From Uloborus plumipes (Eukaryota; Arthropoda; Arachnida; Araneae; Uloboridae): DNA of 64,000 bases. How positions within the stretch are numbered: the first letter of the stretch is position 1; each line of letters starts with the position of its first letter. A program made the translations under genes and the position numbers. Shown here piece after piece: positions 24,818 through 35,100 of this stretch. The stretch covers positions 62,001 to 126,000 of the forward strand of contig JAXGGA010002231.1 in NCBI GenBank assembly GCA_038373865.1. The letters run 5' to 3'. The notes beneath the pieces were generated by a model. That model had not been told where the DNA came from, searched no databases, and worked only from the letters and a program-made list of their open reading frames with translations.

Positions 24818-24826
24818 TAAGTCTTA

Positions 24827-25128
24827 GGCAGGGATTCAAGTGAAACAGCACTGCGATCGCTTCGAATTGCAATCGCTACTGGAAGTGAATTACATTATTA
24901 TCAACTTAACTTGGCATGACGTCACTACGGGTGGAGCCAATAAGAGCTCACAAGCACTCAGCGATCTCCTCTTATTCGCCAAGTAGGCTGTGACGTTTTA
25001 TCTAGCTCGTTTCTCATAGGCAAACGTCACGCTGACGTCACGATGTTTTTATCAAGAAATGTTCTAATGTAATTCATTTCCAGTAGCGATTGTAATTTGC
25101 GATGGCCTGTTTCACTTGAATCCCTGCC
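24827..25128 (+). mobile_element. PIF/Harbinger-like MITE, copy C
   Basis: A 302-bp copy flanked by TTA on both sides (24824-24826 and 25129-25131). The right TTA doubles as the left duplication of copy D. Only nine bases separate it from copy B. Two intact TGACGTCA palindromes. Confidence 0.85.
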
Positions 25129-25131
25129 TTA

Positions 25132-25479
25132 GGCAGGGATTCAAGTGAAACAGCACTGCGATCAGCTTCGAATGCAATCGCTACTGGAAGTGAATTACAT
25201 TATCATCAGCTTAACTTGGCACTGACGTCACTACGAGCGGAGCCAATAAGAGCTCACAAGCAGTCGGCCATCTCCTCTTATTCGCCAAGTAGGCTGTGAC
25301 GTTTTATCTAGCTCGTTTTTCATAGGCAAACGTCACGATGAACGTTCTAATGTAATTCATTTCCAGTATCAAGAAACGTTCTAATGTAATTCATTTCCAG
25401 TATCAAGAAACGTTCTAATGTAATTCATTTCCAGTAGCGATTGCAGTTTGCGATAGCCTGTTTCACTTGAATCCCTGCC
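25132..25479 (+). mobile_element. PIF/Harbinger-like MITE, copy D with internal tandem triplication
   Basis: A 348-bp copy flanked by TTA on both sides (25129-25131 and 25480-25482). Near the right end a 34-bp unit starting CGTTCTAATGTAATTCATTT occurs three times in tandem (25343, 25377, 25411), explaining the extra length. The second TGACGTCA of the family is lost; the first is intact. Confidence 0.85.
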
Positions 25480-25482
25480 TTA

Positions 25483-25760
25483 AATGAAAGCTGATTAGAT
25501 GTACTGTAACTAAATGGCTATATTTTGTCTTGTAGAATAAGAATTTATGTCAATATTTGGTTCAAAATATGATCGAAGTATATTTATTTCATTTTTCGCA
25601 AAAAATGACAAGTTATTGAAGTACGATGTCTCCTAAACTATTCGTCCTACATAACTCCACTTGAGCTTAAATTGTCGCAAATTTAGTGTTCTTCAAAATG
25701 GGTATGCACACGTACCATCAAAAGTTGCATAGTTCGGGAGTAATAGGCGAAAATCTGAAA
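25483..25760 (+). repeat. Paralogous repeat, copy 1, right part
   Basis: Continues the repeat begun at 24347. It matches 26500-26790 through TTTTGTCTTGTAGAATA, ACTCCACTTGAGCTTAAATT and CATCAAAAGTTGCATAGTT. The other copy has no MITEs at the corresponding point, so it is a natural empty site for the B-C-D array. Confidence 0.65.
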
Positions 25761-25862
25761 ACAGTCATTATAAGACCACAGCCAACAAGAACCATGATAA
25801 AAATAGCAAAAAAATGAGTGAAAATGACCTGTAAAGTTTTTTTTTCAATTTTTAAAATAACA

Positions 25863-25882
25863 CTAGCTGCCAGGGCAGCTAG
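25863..25882. repeat. Perfect 9-bp hairpin
   Basis: CTAGCTGCC and GGCAGCTAG are separated by two bases. It sits at the start of a GC-richer block (25863-26240) that may be a separate insertion. Confidence 0.5.
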
Positions 25883-26337
25883 ATTAGCTTCCTGCGGCAT
25901 GTTGATGCATAACGTCCCCCCTCTCTAACTTTTACCTCATTCTGAAGTTTTATTTGATATAATTTAATGTTCATTCGATTTCAAGACGTACCACGAACGT
26001 GGCCCGGCGTTGCACGGGCACTTCGTGCCCTGAAAGTAGTGAGGAAAATGTCAAGAAACTACTCCCCGCCAAGGCGGCTCGCTAACAGGCGCTTCACGCC
26101 TTTACTTTTTTCCTGTATAAAAAAAATCATTCGAATTATTGAGATGCTTCGCGCCTTCAAGATGGTGAGGAAAGTTTCAGTAAGTTCAGCTCAGGCGCGG
26201 ATCCAGAGTGGGGTCATGGGGATCATGACCCCCCCCCCCCTTAACCGACCAAATATAGCAAAAAATTGCATTTTTGGGACTTATTTTACGAAAAAACTGC
26301 CAAACCACCCCATTTTTGCACAAAAATTATTTTAATA
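25883..26337. repeat. GC-richer repeat block with Helitron-like hairpin phrase
   Basis: CCCGGCGTTGCACGGG (26003-26018) is the reverse complement, with one change, of the hairpin at 21129-21144. It is followed by CGTGCCC, GCTTCACGCC and GCTTCGCGCC phrases. A GCGCGGATCCAGAGTGGGG phrase and a poly-C run follow at 26196-26242. The 122-codon frame at 25967-26335 crosses this block and its translation is not recognisable. Likely a fragment of one or more dispersed repeats. Confidence 0.4.
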
Positions 26338-26815
26338 CGGTGTTACCCTTTTAATACCATTCTACGCCTTTTATGACTGTCTACTGCCCTTCTATTCTTA
26401 TTAGGAAACGATTTTGCTCATTTCTCAAAATTTTAAATATTTATTTTTCGCGATTGTAAATGAAATATTCAACCTACAGACTACTGTTTGAGCTTGAAGA
26501 AAAGCTAATTAAATGTTCAGTAATTACATGTCCATTTTTTGTCTTGTAGAATAGGAATTTATGTCGATATTTGGTCCAAAATATGATAGAAGCATATTTT
26601 TTTCACTTTTCGCAAAAAAACTCCATTTTTCGAAGTACGATATCTCTTAAACTATTCGTCATACAGAACTCCACTTGAGCTTAAATTGTTGCAAATTCAG
26701 TGTTCTTTAAAATGGGCATGCACGTGTATCATCAAAAGTTGCATAGTTTAGGAGTTATAAAGGAAAAACTGAAAAATGTCCGAAAATTTTGCAGTTTTTC
26801 GCGAGTTTCGCAGCG
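26338..26815 (+). repeat. Paralogous repeat, copy 2 (uninterrupted)
   Basis: Second, continuous copy of the repeat that the MITE array splits at 24511/25483. It leads directly into the right inverted arm. Confidence 0.6.
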
Positions 26816-26837
26816 AGCACAGGTTTTAGAAAGGTGC

Positions 26838-26950
26838 AAACTTAGATTTACATTACCCTAAAGGACTCAAACAACATATTAAAAATTGAGAACTACATAG
26901 TGATTTGCGATTTTAGCTCTTTTTTTTTTGCATAGATTGACTGGACTATT
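26838..26950 (+). repeat. Inverted-repeat arm, right
   Basis: Partner of 23884-23974 in opposite orientation. It holds TAGATTTACATTACCCTAAA and GTGATTTGCGATTTTAGCTC. Similarity extends towards TGACTGGACTA, matching TAGTCTAGTCA on the left. Confidence 0.6.
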
Positions 26951-26999
26951 TAGACTGATTTTACAATCTTTTGCTTTTTAATTGTTTAAACAATTAAAT

Positions 27000-27370
27000 C
27001 AGTGGTGCCCTACCTATTTCGTGTGGACCACATTCGGCCCATGGCGCTCATCTGTGTGACCAGTTACTTAATTTGCTGTTACAAATAAAAAGCAAAAATA
27101 AATAAATAAATAAATAAACGAAAAGTGGCAATATCACAAATTTGGGATCAAAAATTCAGAAATTGGTTTCCGAAAAACACGCATTGAATAAAATGAGCAT
27201 TAAATAATGATAACAACAAACATTGATTTGTAATTTTCTTTCCTGTTCAATAGTTTCTCACTTTTTTGGGAGAGAGTAAAATATTTTGAAATTTTACATG
27301 TGTTTTTTCACGCGAGCATAATTTTAGGATAAGTTGCGGCCCTCAGGCAGAAAAAGGTTGGACACCACTA
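27000..27370. mobile_element. hAT (Charlie-like) non-autonomous element
   Basis: The left end starts CAGTGGTGCCCTACCTATTT. The right end, read inwards, gives AGTGGTGTCCAACCTTTTTC, then GCCTGAGGGCCGCAACTT. This CAGTGGT...CAACCTTTTT...GGCC pattern is characteristic of hAT-Charlie-type termini. The flanking octamers AATTAAAT and ACTTAAAT match at 7 of 8 positions. No coding capacity. Confidence 0.75.
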
Positions 27371-28086
27371 ACTTAAATCTTTTTACTTCAAACTCATGCA
27401 TAGAAGTTAATGGGAAGAGAGACTAAATTGTGACGTCACCGTTAGCAACTTCCGGTTTTGCTGCAGTTGATGTCATAGCAAGTTAAATAGTATTTAAATA
27501 TAATTAACGCCCTTTAATCGCGGTTCAAATAATAATTTTTCATGTAGTTTTCCAGGATCTTTCGCTTAAAAATCATGCATATTGCAAACTCAAGCTCCGC
27601 TTTCAACTAATGGCAGACACACTAGGGCGAAAAGCATTGTGAGATTGAAAAATTTAAACTTTTATCAAGATGTACTGCCTAAAATAATATTTTTACCTCT
27701 TAGCTGTGTTTTTTTTTCTTTTCTTTTTCTTCCTCTCTTTCTTTTCTTTCTTTCTTTTTTAAGTTTAAATTGTGGTGGAGAGGTTAAAGAACAATAAACG
27801 TAGTTTGAACTATAAAATACTGAAAACTGTTACGAAAACTTGTGGATTCCATAAGTAAAACAGTGTTACTGTCAAAGACAGATGACATACCTACGAACAT
27901 ATTAAATGCTTTTCGGTTCAATTACCCTCATTTATTAGGGTCGAAGTCGTTTCCTTCATTAGTTTTATTCCGGGGATACCAAAATATATTCCAATTTATG
28001 ACTGTACATACAACTGTCTGTGGGTTGAGAGGGTGGAGGCACAGAGAATGTACATTGTACATGTGTGTGTTTTTCTCCTGTACATA
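27371..28086. other. AT-rich DNA with pyrimidine tract
   Basis: No gene recognised. A CTTT-rich tract of about 55 bases lies at 27708-27762. A complete TGACGTCA palindrome occurs at about 27431. Frames at 27582-27797 and 27842-28087 are not recognisable. Confidence 0.4.
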
Positions 28087-29499
28087 AACTCATGTTTGTG
28101 AAAATTGCAACACCAAGAAGGAATCGTCATAATCGAATGAAATTTAATACACAGCTGAGTGATAGCGGTACAAATAAAATATTAAACTTGGAAAGACAAC
28201 AAACAATAAAAAAATATTGAAATTAGTATTTTGTGTAGCCACCACGCCCTGCAATAAGTGCTGCTACGCGACGTGGCATGGAATCAAACAAATTTTTAAT
28301 GTCTGCCTGATCAAGAGCATTTGGGTACGCATACTGGTTGTATGCGTGCCCAAAGTTTGTCTGTGGAAGCAACAAGGCGAGGATTACGAACGAGAGGCCG
28401 ACCAACGAAATTCCAGACATGTTCAATCGGCAACATATCCGGGGAATACGCTGGCCAGAGAAGAAGCTGCACCCGCTGCGATGCAAGGAAGGATTGAACA
28501 GTCTTATAGCGACATAAGGTCGGGCATTATCCTGCTGAAATACAGCGCCAGGCAAGCCTTGAAGGAAGGAGACAGCTTAGAGCTGTAGAACTTCACTGAT
28601 ATACCGGTTTCTGTTCAGTTTACCCACAATTCGTGGCAATTGAGATCGTCGTGATATAATATGGCCCCCCAGACCATGACTCCAGGTGTTCGTCCACTGT
28701 GACTGACGTTCGATAATGCACTCTGGAAGATGGCGTTCACTGGCATTGCATCGGACGCGAATGCGGCCATCATGGTGCCACGAATTAAAGCGGGATTTGT
28801 CAGAAAACACAACATACTGCCAATCTTAATGCTGATTGGCCCATTGTAGCAGCAGGAGGCGATGGTTTAGCGTGAGCGACATCCTGTATAAAAGAGTCCT
28901 TGCGCGCAGTCCACGCTGCAGCAGACGTCTACGAATTGATGAAGCACACATTGAAACACCTGTAGCTGTTGACAACTGTGCTGCCAGTTGTCTGGAAGAA
29001 GCTGAACGGTCCGTCAGTACCATGCGGATCAGGTGTCCATCATCGCGCTGACGTCACATTTCGGGTTCCACTCCCGGCTTTCCGAGTTGTCCGACACTCG
29101 TCCGTCCACTGCCTCCAAACACGTGTCACTGTGCTGCTGTTACGCTGCACACGAGCGGATACTTCACGACAAGGCAATTCAGCTTCACGAAGGCCGATGA
29201 TCCTCCCCCGTTCAAACTCCGTACGTCGTTGAAACCTCGCTCTTTTTCGTCGAAGAGGCATAAGCAACGTCTGAGCTAACGTTTTTTACAAGCAGATAAC
29301 CACCTATAACCATACACGCCTTGCTGCAGCCGTCTATTTATTCGGATAAATCCGGCGTTCAGAGGGCGCTGCTCAGCGCACGCATGCGCTACGCGCCTAA
29401 AATTCTAATCATTTGCATATCATACCCTACTTTGCATTTGCTGAAAACTTCAGCCCATTCGCGCAAGTCCTTCATGGTGTTGCAATTTTCACAAACATG

Positions 29500-29503
<4 letters not shown>
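28087..29503 (-). mobile_element. Tc1-like transposon, 1417 bp, complete but inactive
   Basis: The terminal inverted repeats of at least 36 bases differ at one position and start AACTCATGTTTGTGAAAATT. TA flanks both ends (28085-28086 and 29504-29505). A frameshifted transposase lies on the minus strand. The right flank is a long (TA)n tract. The small number of TIR differences suggests moderate age. Confidence 0.9.
28223..29267 (-). pseudogene. Tc1-like DDE transposase, frameshifted
   Basis: Cut-and-paste transposase of the Tc1 group. The N-terminal helix-turn-helix region is visible at 29040-29267 (EFERGRIIGLREAELPCRE, then RVQRNSSTVTRVWRQW). The second DNA-binding half lies at 28826-29035 (SSRQLAAQLSTATGVSM, then SIRRRLLQRGLRARTLL). 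The catalytic core begins with CFSDKSRF in one frame and VFSDKSRF in another near 28800-28815. VMVWGAI is at about 28670, QQDNARPYVA at about 28530, and a WPAYSPDMLPIEHVW block in a different frame near 28410-28455. At least two frameshifts and one stop interrupt it, so no full protein is made. The D...D...E order and spacing fit DD34E-type Tc1 transposases. Confidence 0.85.

Positions 29504-29583
<80 letters not shown>
29504..29583. repeat. (TA)40 microsatellite
   Basis: About 80 bases of uninterrupted TA directly adjoin the right end of the Tc1 element. The TA target duplication of the transposon is the first unit. Confidence 0.95.
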
Positions 29584-29587
<4 letters not shown>

Positions 29588-30454
29588 TTTCCACAAAGAA
29601 ATGGCATTTCGTGTACAAGCACAGTTTATTACTAGCTCCGAAATCAAGTGTTGTGAACCTAGGAAAGCACTACGAAGCCAAGCGCTCTCAGATTCTAAAC
29701 AACGGTCGCTTTTAAAATGTGTACTGTCAACTCGGACTACAGGAAGTTGAATGGCTTGAAAAGAAAAAAGTGGCAGAAAGGGTGGGAAAAAAAACTAGTC
29801 TTAACATCCACTCCTTATTAATTAGAAGTTGAAGCCGCAGAAAATAAAATGGAAGGGGGAGAAAAAGTATGCGAAAAGGGAAAACCTAGAGAAAGCAAAA
29901 AAGAGCGAAATGAGCGAAAGAAAAGGAAACTCTTTTATAATAAGAAGTAAGATGTAAAAAAATAAAAGTAATAAAAACAATAATGTGGACACTACAGTAC
30001 TTCCTCGTACGCGTAATAAATAACAGAGCTGCCAAGGGGGGGGGGTGTAGACTGTGCCACTGAAATTTTTTGTGGGTTTTGTTTTTGGTGTTTTAAACCT
30101 CTTTCTCTTGGGAGGTCTCCTCATTCTTGTGGGGACCGGGACGGTAGCGGCATTTGAGAGGGTGTCCACCTCTCTCTTGTGGGGGATGGTTGACTTATAA
30201 ATGTTTTAATTAACTAAAAAGCTATTTCCTTTGAAATCCGCAATATTTCGGAATTGTGATTTTTTTTAACTGCATGCAATAAAGTTTAAAATAAAAGACA
30301 TTGAGAGATTAGAGTAATGTGACCACACCTAAGGAGACCATTCATCCCGTTTTGACGGCACAGTCCCGTTTTTAGGTATATTGTCCCGTTATACTGGTAC
30401 ATACTATACCTTTTTCCGCAGTGACAGAATGGAACACTGACTGCTTCAATCAAA
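29584..30454. other. Mixed DNA without recognisable gene
   Basis: Purine-rich stretch at 29750-29960 and poly-G at 30037-30047. The 115-codon minus frame (29822-30169) is low complexity. TCCCGTTTT...GTCCCGTTTTTAGG phrases at 30346-30390 resemble 31650-31720 and 42685-42770 and probably belong to a dispersed repeat. Confidence 0.4.
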
Positions 30455-30741
30455 GGCTGTGTATGCCCGATCGGTAAGGCGTAGGACTTGTAACCAGAGG
30501 GTCCCGGATTAGGTCCTAACCAGTAGAAAGGCCACTTTGTTCACCAATGGTGACGTTCAATTTGCTTGTGTTCACGAAGTCCGCCAAGTTCCCGTTCAAA
30601 ATCAATCCCTGAGCGGGGTGATGGACCAGGGATTGCTCGGCTCCTGGTCTGGATCAAAAAACTGTGCGTTCTTCAGAGCTCCACCCAACCGGTAAAGCTA
30701 CGTGCTATGATCGGTACGGGGTGCTCTGGAATGTGCGTGTG
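30455..30741 (+). mobile_element. tRNA-derived SINE with 13-bp target duplication
   Basis: The head resembles a tRNA. The A-box-like phrase TGCCCGATCGGTAAGG lies at 30463-30478. The anticodon-arm-like GGACTTGTAACC follows, with a loop like tRNA-Thr(UGU), and then a B-box-like GGATTAGGTCC. An unrelated body of about 215 bases follows, including GGACCAGGGATTGCTCGG. Perfect 13-bp duplications TGCTTCAATCAAA flank the element (30442-30454 and 30742-30754), showing target-primed insertion. The B box differs from the functional consensus, so pol III activity of this copy is doubtful. A 127-codon frame over it is not a gene. Confidence 0.8.
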
Positions 30742-30754
30742 TGCTTCAATCAAA

Positions 30755-31949
30755 AGTTACTGGAGGGAGCAATTTAAGAATTTTACTGAAAATTTAATTA
30801 TTCATAACGAGGGTGTTTCCTCCTTCTCTCAAAAGTGCAGAGAAAAAAATTTCCATGGGCCAAAAAAACAAAAACAAAAAAAAAAAAAAAAAATCCCCCC
30901 CCCCCTTTTTTTATGTCTGATTTCTGAAACGATGCGAGGTCCAGCATGACGTCACATATGGAGAAACTTTGGTGTCAAGCCAGACACACGCATCAGCCAT
31001 TTTGGATCTCTGGTAACCCTAGCTCCGGAACAATGAAAAATCTGAGTCCAACATGTCGGCTCGTCTATAAAGTGGCCTTAATTGGAGCGTTTCATCCATT
31101 TATGATTTCAGCAGCGACAATGAAATTGCTACTAAGTGTCTTCAAGATTTTTTTTTTTTTTTTATGTTTTCGGCCGTGCTTTTCCAGAAAAGAATATTTT
31201 TGAAAAATTGGAAACTTTCCCATTAAGTAATATTTATTTTTTGCTTACCCGGGCTTAATTCACTCACTGCACGAATAGTTTCGATTTTGACAAACCTGTG
31301 GACTAGCGAAAAGGCAGTTAACAATAGCACCTCTTAAAGCAATGTTGATTTGAAATGTAAATTGTATGAAATTCTTCCAAGAGTTTCATTTTTATTTAAA
31401 ATCGCCACCAAATGCACTCAAGTAAATTTTGTACACTGAAAACTGCATTAATTCTTTTCTGTTAAGTATTCATTTTTGTCTTTGTATTTCATTCACTATT
31501 TAAATGAATTTTTGAAAAAAAAAAGAAATATTTAAAATAAAAATATACTCATGAAAACACCCAAAATTGGTAAATATCCCGTTTGGAGGAAAAAAAATAA
31601 AAGATCACCTTAACAATGCATCCTGTTTTGAATGGAACAATTGTGTTCAGGTTTCCTGTCCCGTTATCCCGGCACATAATCACATGACTCTTAAATGTCC
31701 CGATTTTGAAATGGGACCACGGAGAAATGGGAATGTTTCAAACATACTTCTTTGGGTGAAAAAGTTGAAGATTTTCCTATCAATAATTTGACTTTCGCAT
31801 AAATATTGAATATATTTCATGCTTGCCCCACACTGATACGCTAGGATATGGGGTATTTTTGCTTATGAATATTTTGTGGGTTACCGTAAAAGCACAGCTG
31901 CCAATCGCTGTTCTTGAAACAATGTTGACTGTAAAAGTAAATGTATGAA
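30755..31949. other. AT-rich DNA with homopolymer tracts and faint internal duplication
   Basis: An A-rich tract followed by a C10-11 run lies at 30864-30906, and poly-T at 31147-31163. Blocks at 31310-31370 and 31895-31950 share CAATGTTGA and TAAAT(T)GTATGAA phrases. No gene recognised. A TGACGTCA palindrome lies at about 30949. Confidence 0.4.
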
Positions 31950-32111
31950 CAGGCGCCCGTCATTTACTTAGATCATTTAGACAATGTTCTGACTTTGAGA
32001 AATTATTGTTTTTATATATTGGTGGGCGTGGTTTTTGTAGTTTTTCGATGAAATTTGCATTGTGTTTGCACCCTTTGACCCCAATCGGAAAATTTTGAAA
32101 TGACGGGCCTG
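31950..32111. mobile_element. hAT-like MITE, 162 bp
   Basis: The left end is CAGGCGCCCGTCATTTAC. The right end, read inwards, is CAGGCCCGTCATTTCAAAAT. The flanking octamers TGTATGAA (31942-31949) and TGTATGGA (32112-32119) match at 7 of 8 bases. The interior has a GTGGGCGTGG phrase. The element at 41642 has related termini. Confidence 0.7.
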
Positions 32112-32119
32112 TGTATGGA

Positions 32120-35100
32120 GTCTTATTAAGATTTTTATTCTCTTTTAAAATCAGCACTAAATGCATGAGTTAAAAGCAGTAATTAGTATGAACGGGTTCA
32201 AGACCTACACACGCACACACACACACACATACGCCAAAACCATAATTTGAATTCAAGGTGCCAAAATTCAAATTAATTAGGTTTATTTATTTATTTATTT
32301 ATTTTATTTATTAATTTTTTTTTTTTCAATTTTATAAGAATTTTCGCATTGAGGACAAATGCAGGTTATTTGCATGTGAAAATAATTTCTGAAGATGATA
32401 TGGCGCCTACACTTCTTTCATTAGAAATTTAGCTCTGACCCTTAAATTTGCTCTTCGTCAAAAGGTTACTTTCTGGCAAAAGGATTATGGAGACACGTTG
32501 CTGTAATGAAGAAAAAAAAGAAGATTCTTTCAACAGCAAGCTCTAACTTTTTACTAAAAAGACGGAAAAATAAACCCTTGACTTAAGTAAAAAAGAGAAA
32601 TATTTTTTGCAAGCAAAAAAGCGACAGATCGAAAAAAAAAAAAAAAAAAACTTTGCCTCTAAAAATTGAGTCAATAAAACATGAAACTCTTGAGCTTCAG
32701 CTCATTGCACTTTTTTTTTCATTGCAGATTTTTTTTTTTAATAAATCCCTTACTTAAAGTTTTTTGCTGCATTTTGTGCTTCAAACGCTTGTAATATTTA
32801 AATATTGTATTTGGTACGTAAAGGAAACAAGTCCTCCTATTGTATAAGACGTAAAAAAAATAATAAAAAATAAACTTATTTTACTCAATGGGCAGCTGAT
32901 CTGCAAACAATTTAACCCGAATTTAACTAATGTAAAAAAAAGAAATTGTTTTTGATGATAGAATAACTTGAAATTTGAAGAATCGTGAATGTTCCGTAAA
33001 CAGATTAGAGAGATTCGATCTTTTCTAAATAAAAATTAAAAACTAGCCGCTATATTATATCTACATAACAATATGTGGCTGAAATAGTTCTGCTTCTCTT
33101 TTTCTTATTTTATACAGTTTTAGTTCTCAAAAAATTTTCATAAATAAGCGCTAACATAGGAACATAAAGAATGGAATATGGATAGTAAATTCATCAACTT
33201 CATTTTTTAATACAAAGCGAACAATCGATTTTTTTTTATTTATTCACTGCAAAAATGTATAAATATTATTCCTTATTTTAATAATTAAAAAGGCTCTATT
33301 TGAACTTATGAATCCAAACTCTATTGTAACATTTCGATGAAAAAAACATATTTTTGATAAGGCGAAATTAAAGTGGAGAAAAGAAAAAACAATGCACGGG
33401 AGATTTATTAAACTCTAATGAAAAAAGAAATTCAAAGCAAAGAACACCTAGTAATAATGAGCAAAATAACAATTTCAAAAAAATTAATGAAACATAGCGA
33501 AAATTGAAGTAATCTTCAGAAAAGCTATTCTCTCAAAAGATTTAAACTCAAAACAACTTCACCTTAACGAAACTAACCAGTAATATTAAATGCAATCAAA
33601 GCGCAGCAAACGAAAACAACCAAGCAGCAGATCGAGTTTGAAAAAATAATTCCGATTCCGAGTCGGCAAAAATGCATCGCTCCACGCGTAAACTCGGTAT
33701 CTTGATAAAACTGCTAACGTTCTTTTCTCTCCGAAGTTTTCACATACTCTGATCGCCATTAATAAGAATCCATTTCTTTTCATTCGCTCAATTCAACTCT
33801 CCCACCAGCGCCATCTGTTGATATTTTGGAAAAATCAACAAAACTTAAATGGATCATGTTATGATTCGCCAGGTATATTTCCCGCCCTCTGCCGTTGTTT
33901 CTTCTCTTAATAGCAAAACGCGCTTCTTTTGATTCCATTTCTGTTCAGCCACTTGCAAATTTTACGTTCGGTTCTATTAAATTGTTCAACTAATCATATT
34001 TAATGTTTTATTAATGACAATTGTGTGTGTGTGTGTCGGTGACAACCATTGACAACTGTCGGTCAAAATTAGTATGATTCTTTAGTCCATTACTCCTCAC
34101 CCTCTTCTTGAAAAATACTGCTGAAACTTTAATTTCTTGTGGAAATCTATTTATTGCTAGTTGAACATGAAGTTAACATAAAAATGCACAAATGTAGGCC
34201 ATTCCATTTTTACTATTAACATCAACGCTAAAGCAAATAATAGCAAAAATCACGATGACAATTAATTATCACTACTATTATTTGTATTGAAGAATTATGT
34301 TTTTGTTTCAAAAAAGCAAATACATTGAGATGTGGAAAATCTTTAAAAGTTTAATGTGCTGGTCAGTTACATTTTTACTCTGCAATTATTACTGAGTTTA
34401 GAAATATGCTATACGGTCAAGGGTGCTAAAGAGAAAGTTTGGAATTTCGGTACAATTTTTAAGAAAAAAAAAACATTTATAACATTTTTTCTACACTGAC
34501 CCTATCTTTAACTTGAATTACATTCTTTTTCCATTAAAAAAGAAAGGAATAACATCTACCGAACTATCTGATTATACTAAAAAAAAGAAAAAAAAAAGCA
34601 GTAGATACAATATTATTAAAAATGAATAGTAAATTTTAAGAAACTTGCTTGCTTTAAATTTAAGTTGATACAAAAGCATTCTTAATCATAAGTGTCAAGT
34701 TTGTACAAAAAAAAAAAAAAAAAAACTTCAATTCAATGCGCGTTCTTAGATCCTTAAAGAAAAATCTTAATCGTTAATTTCACCCGTTAATGCGAATGTT
34801 AAAAATTTTCAGTTCAGAAATCAAGAAAATTTTTAAAAGATTAATGAAGAAACTTTTTCCACACAGTAAGTATTGCTAATAAATCCAAAAAATGTTTTAA
34901 ACAAAAATTTTCTTTAGATAAAAGAAAAAAAAAAACCTAAAAATTATTTTTTTTGCTATCTCATTTTAATAAAAAGATGATGTTAACGAGAATTCTTAAT
35001 TTTGATGATACAAAGCAATAATATTTTTATAATATTGAAAAACCAGATGGAAAATCTAGATAAAATATATTTTGAAACATTTTCTTTTTCGGAAAATTCT

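Noticed and set aside
24515..25479. Regularly repeated units that might suggest a CRISPR-like array
   Set aside because: The units are 300-bp elements with inverted ends and TTA/TAA target duplications, in a eukaryotic context.
30566..30949. 127-codon frame that looks like a basic protein
   Set aside because: It lies mostly over the SINE body and ends in an A-rich tract encoding poly-lysine.
33805..33820. CTCF-like site CCAGCGCCATCTGTTG
   Set aside because: A single short motif match with no supporting context; mentioned only within the region entry.
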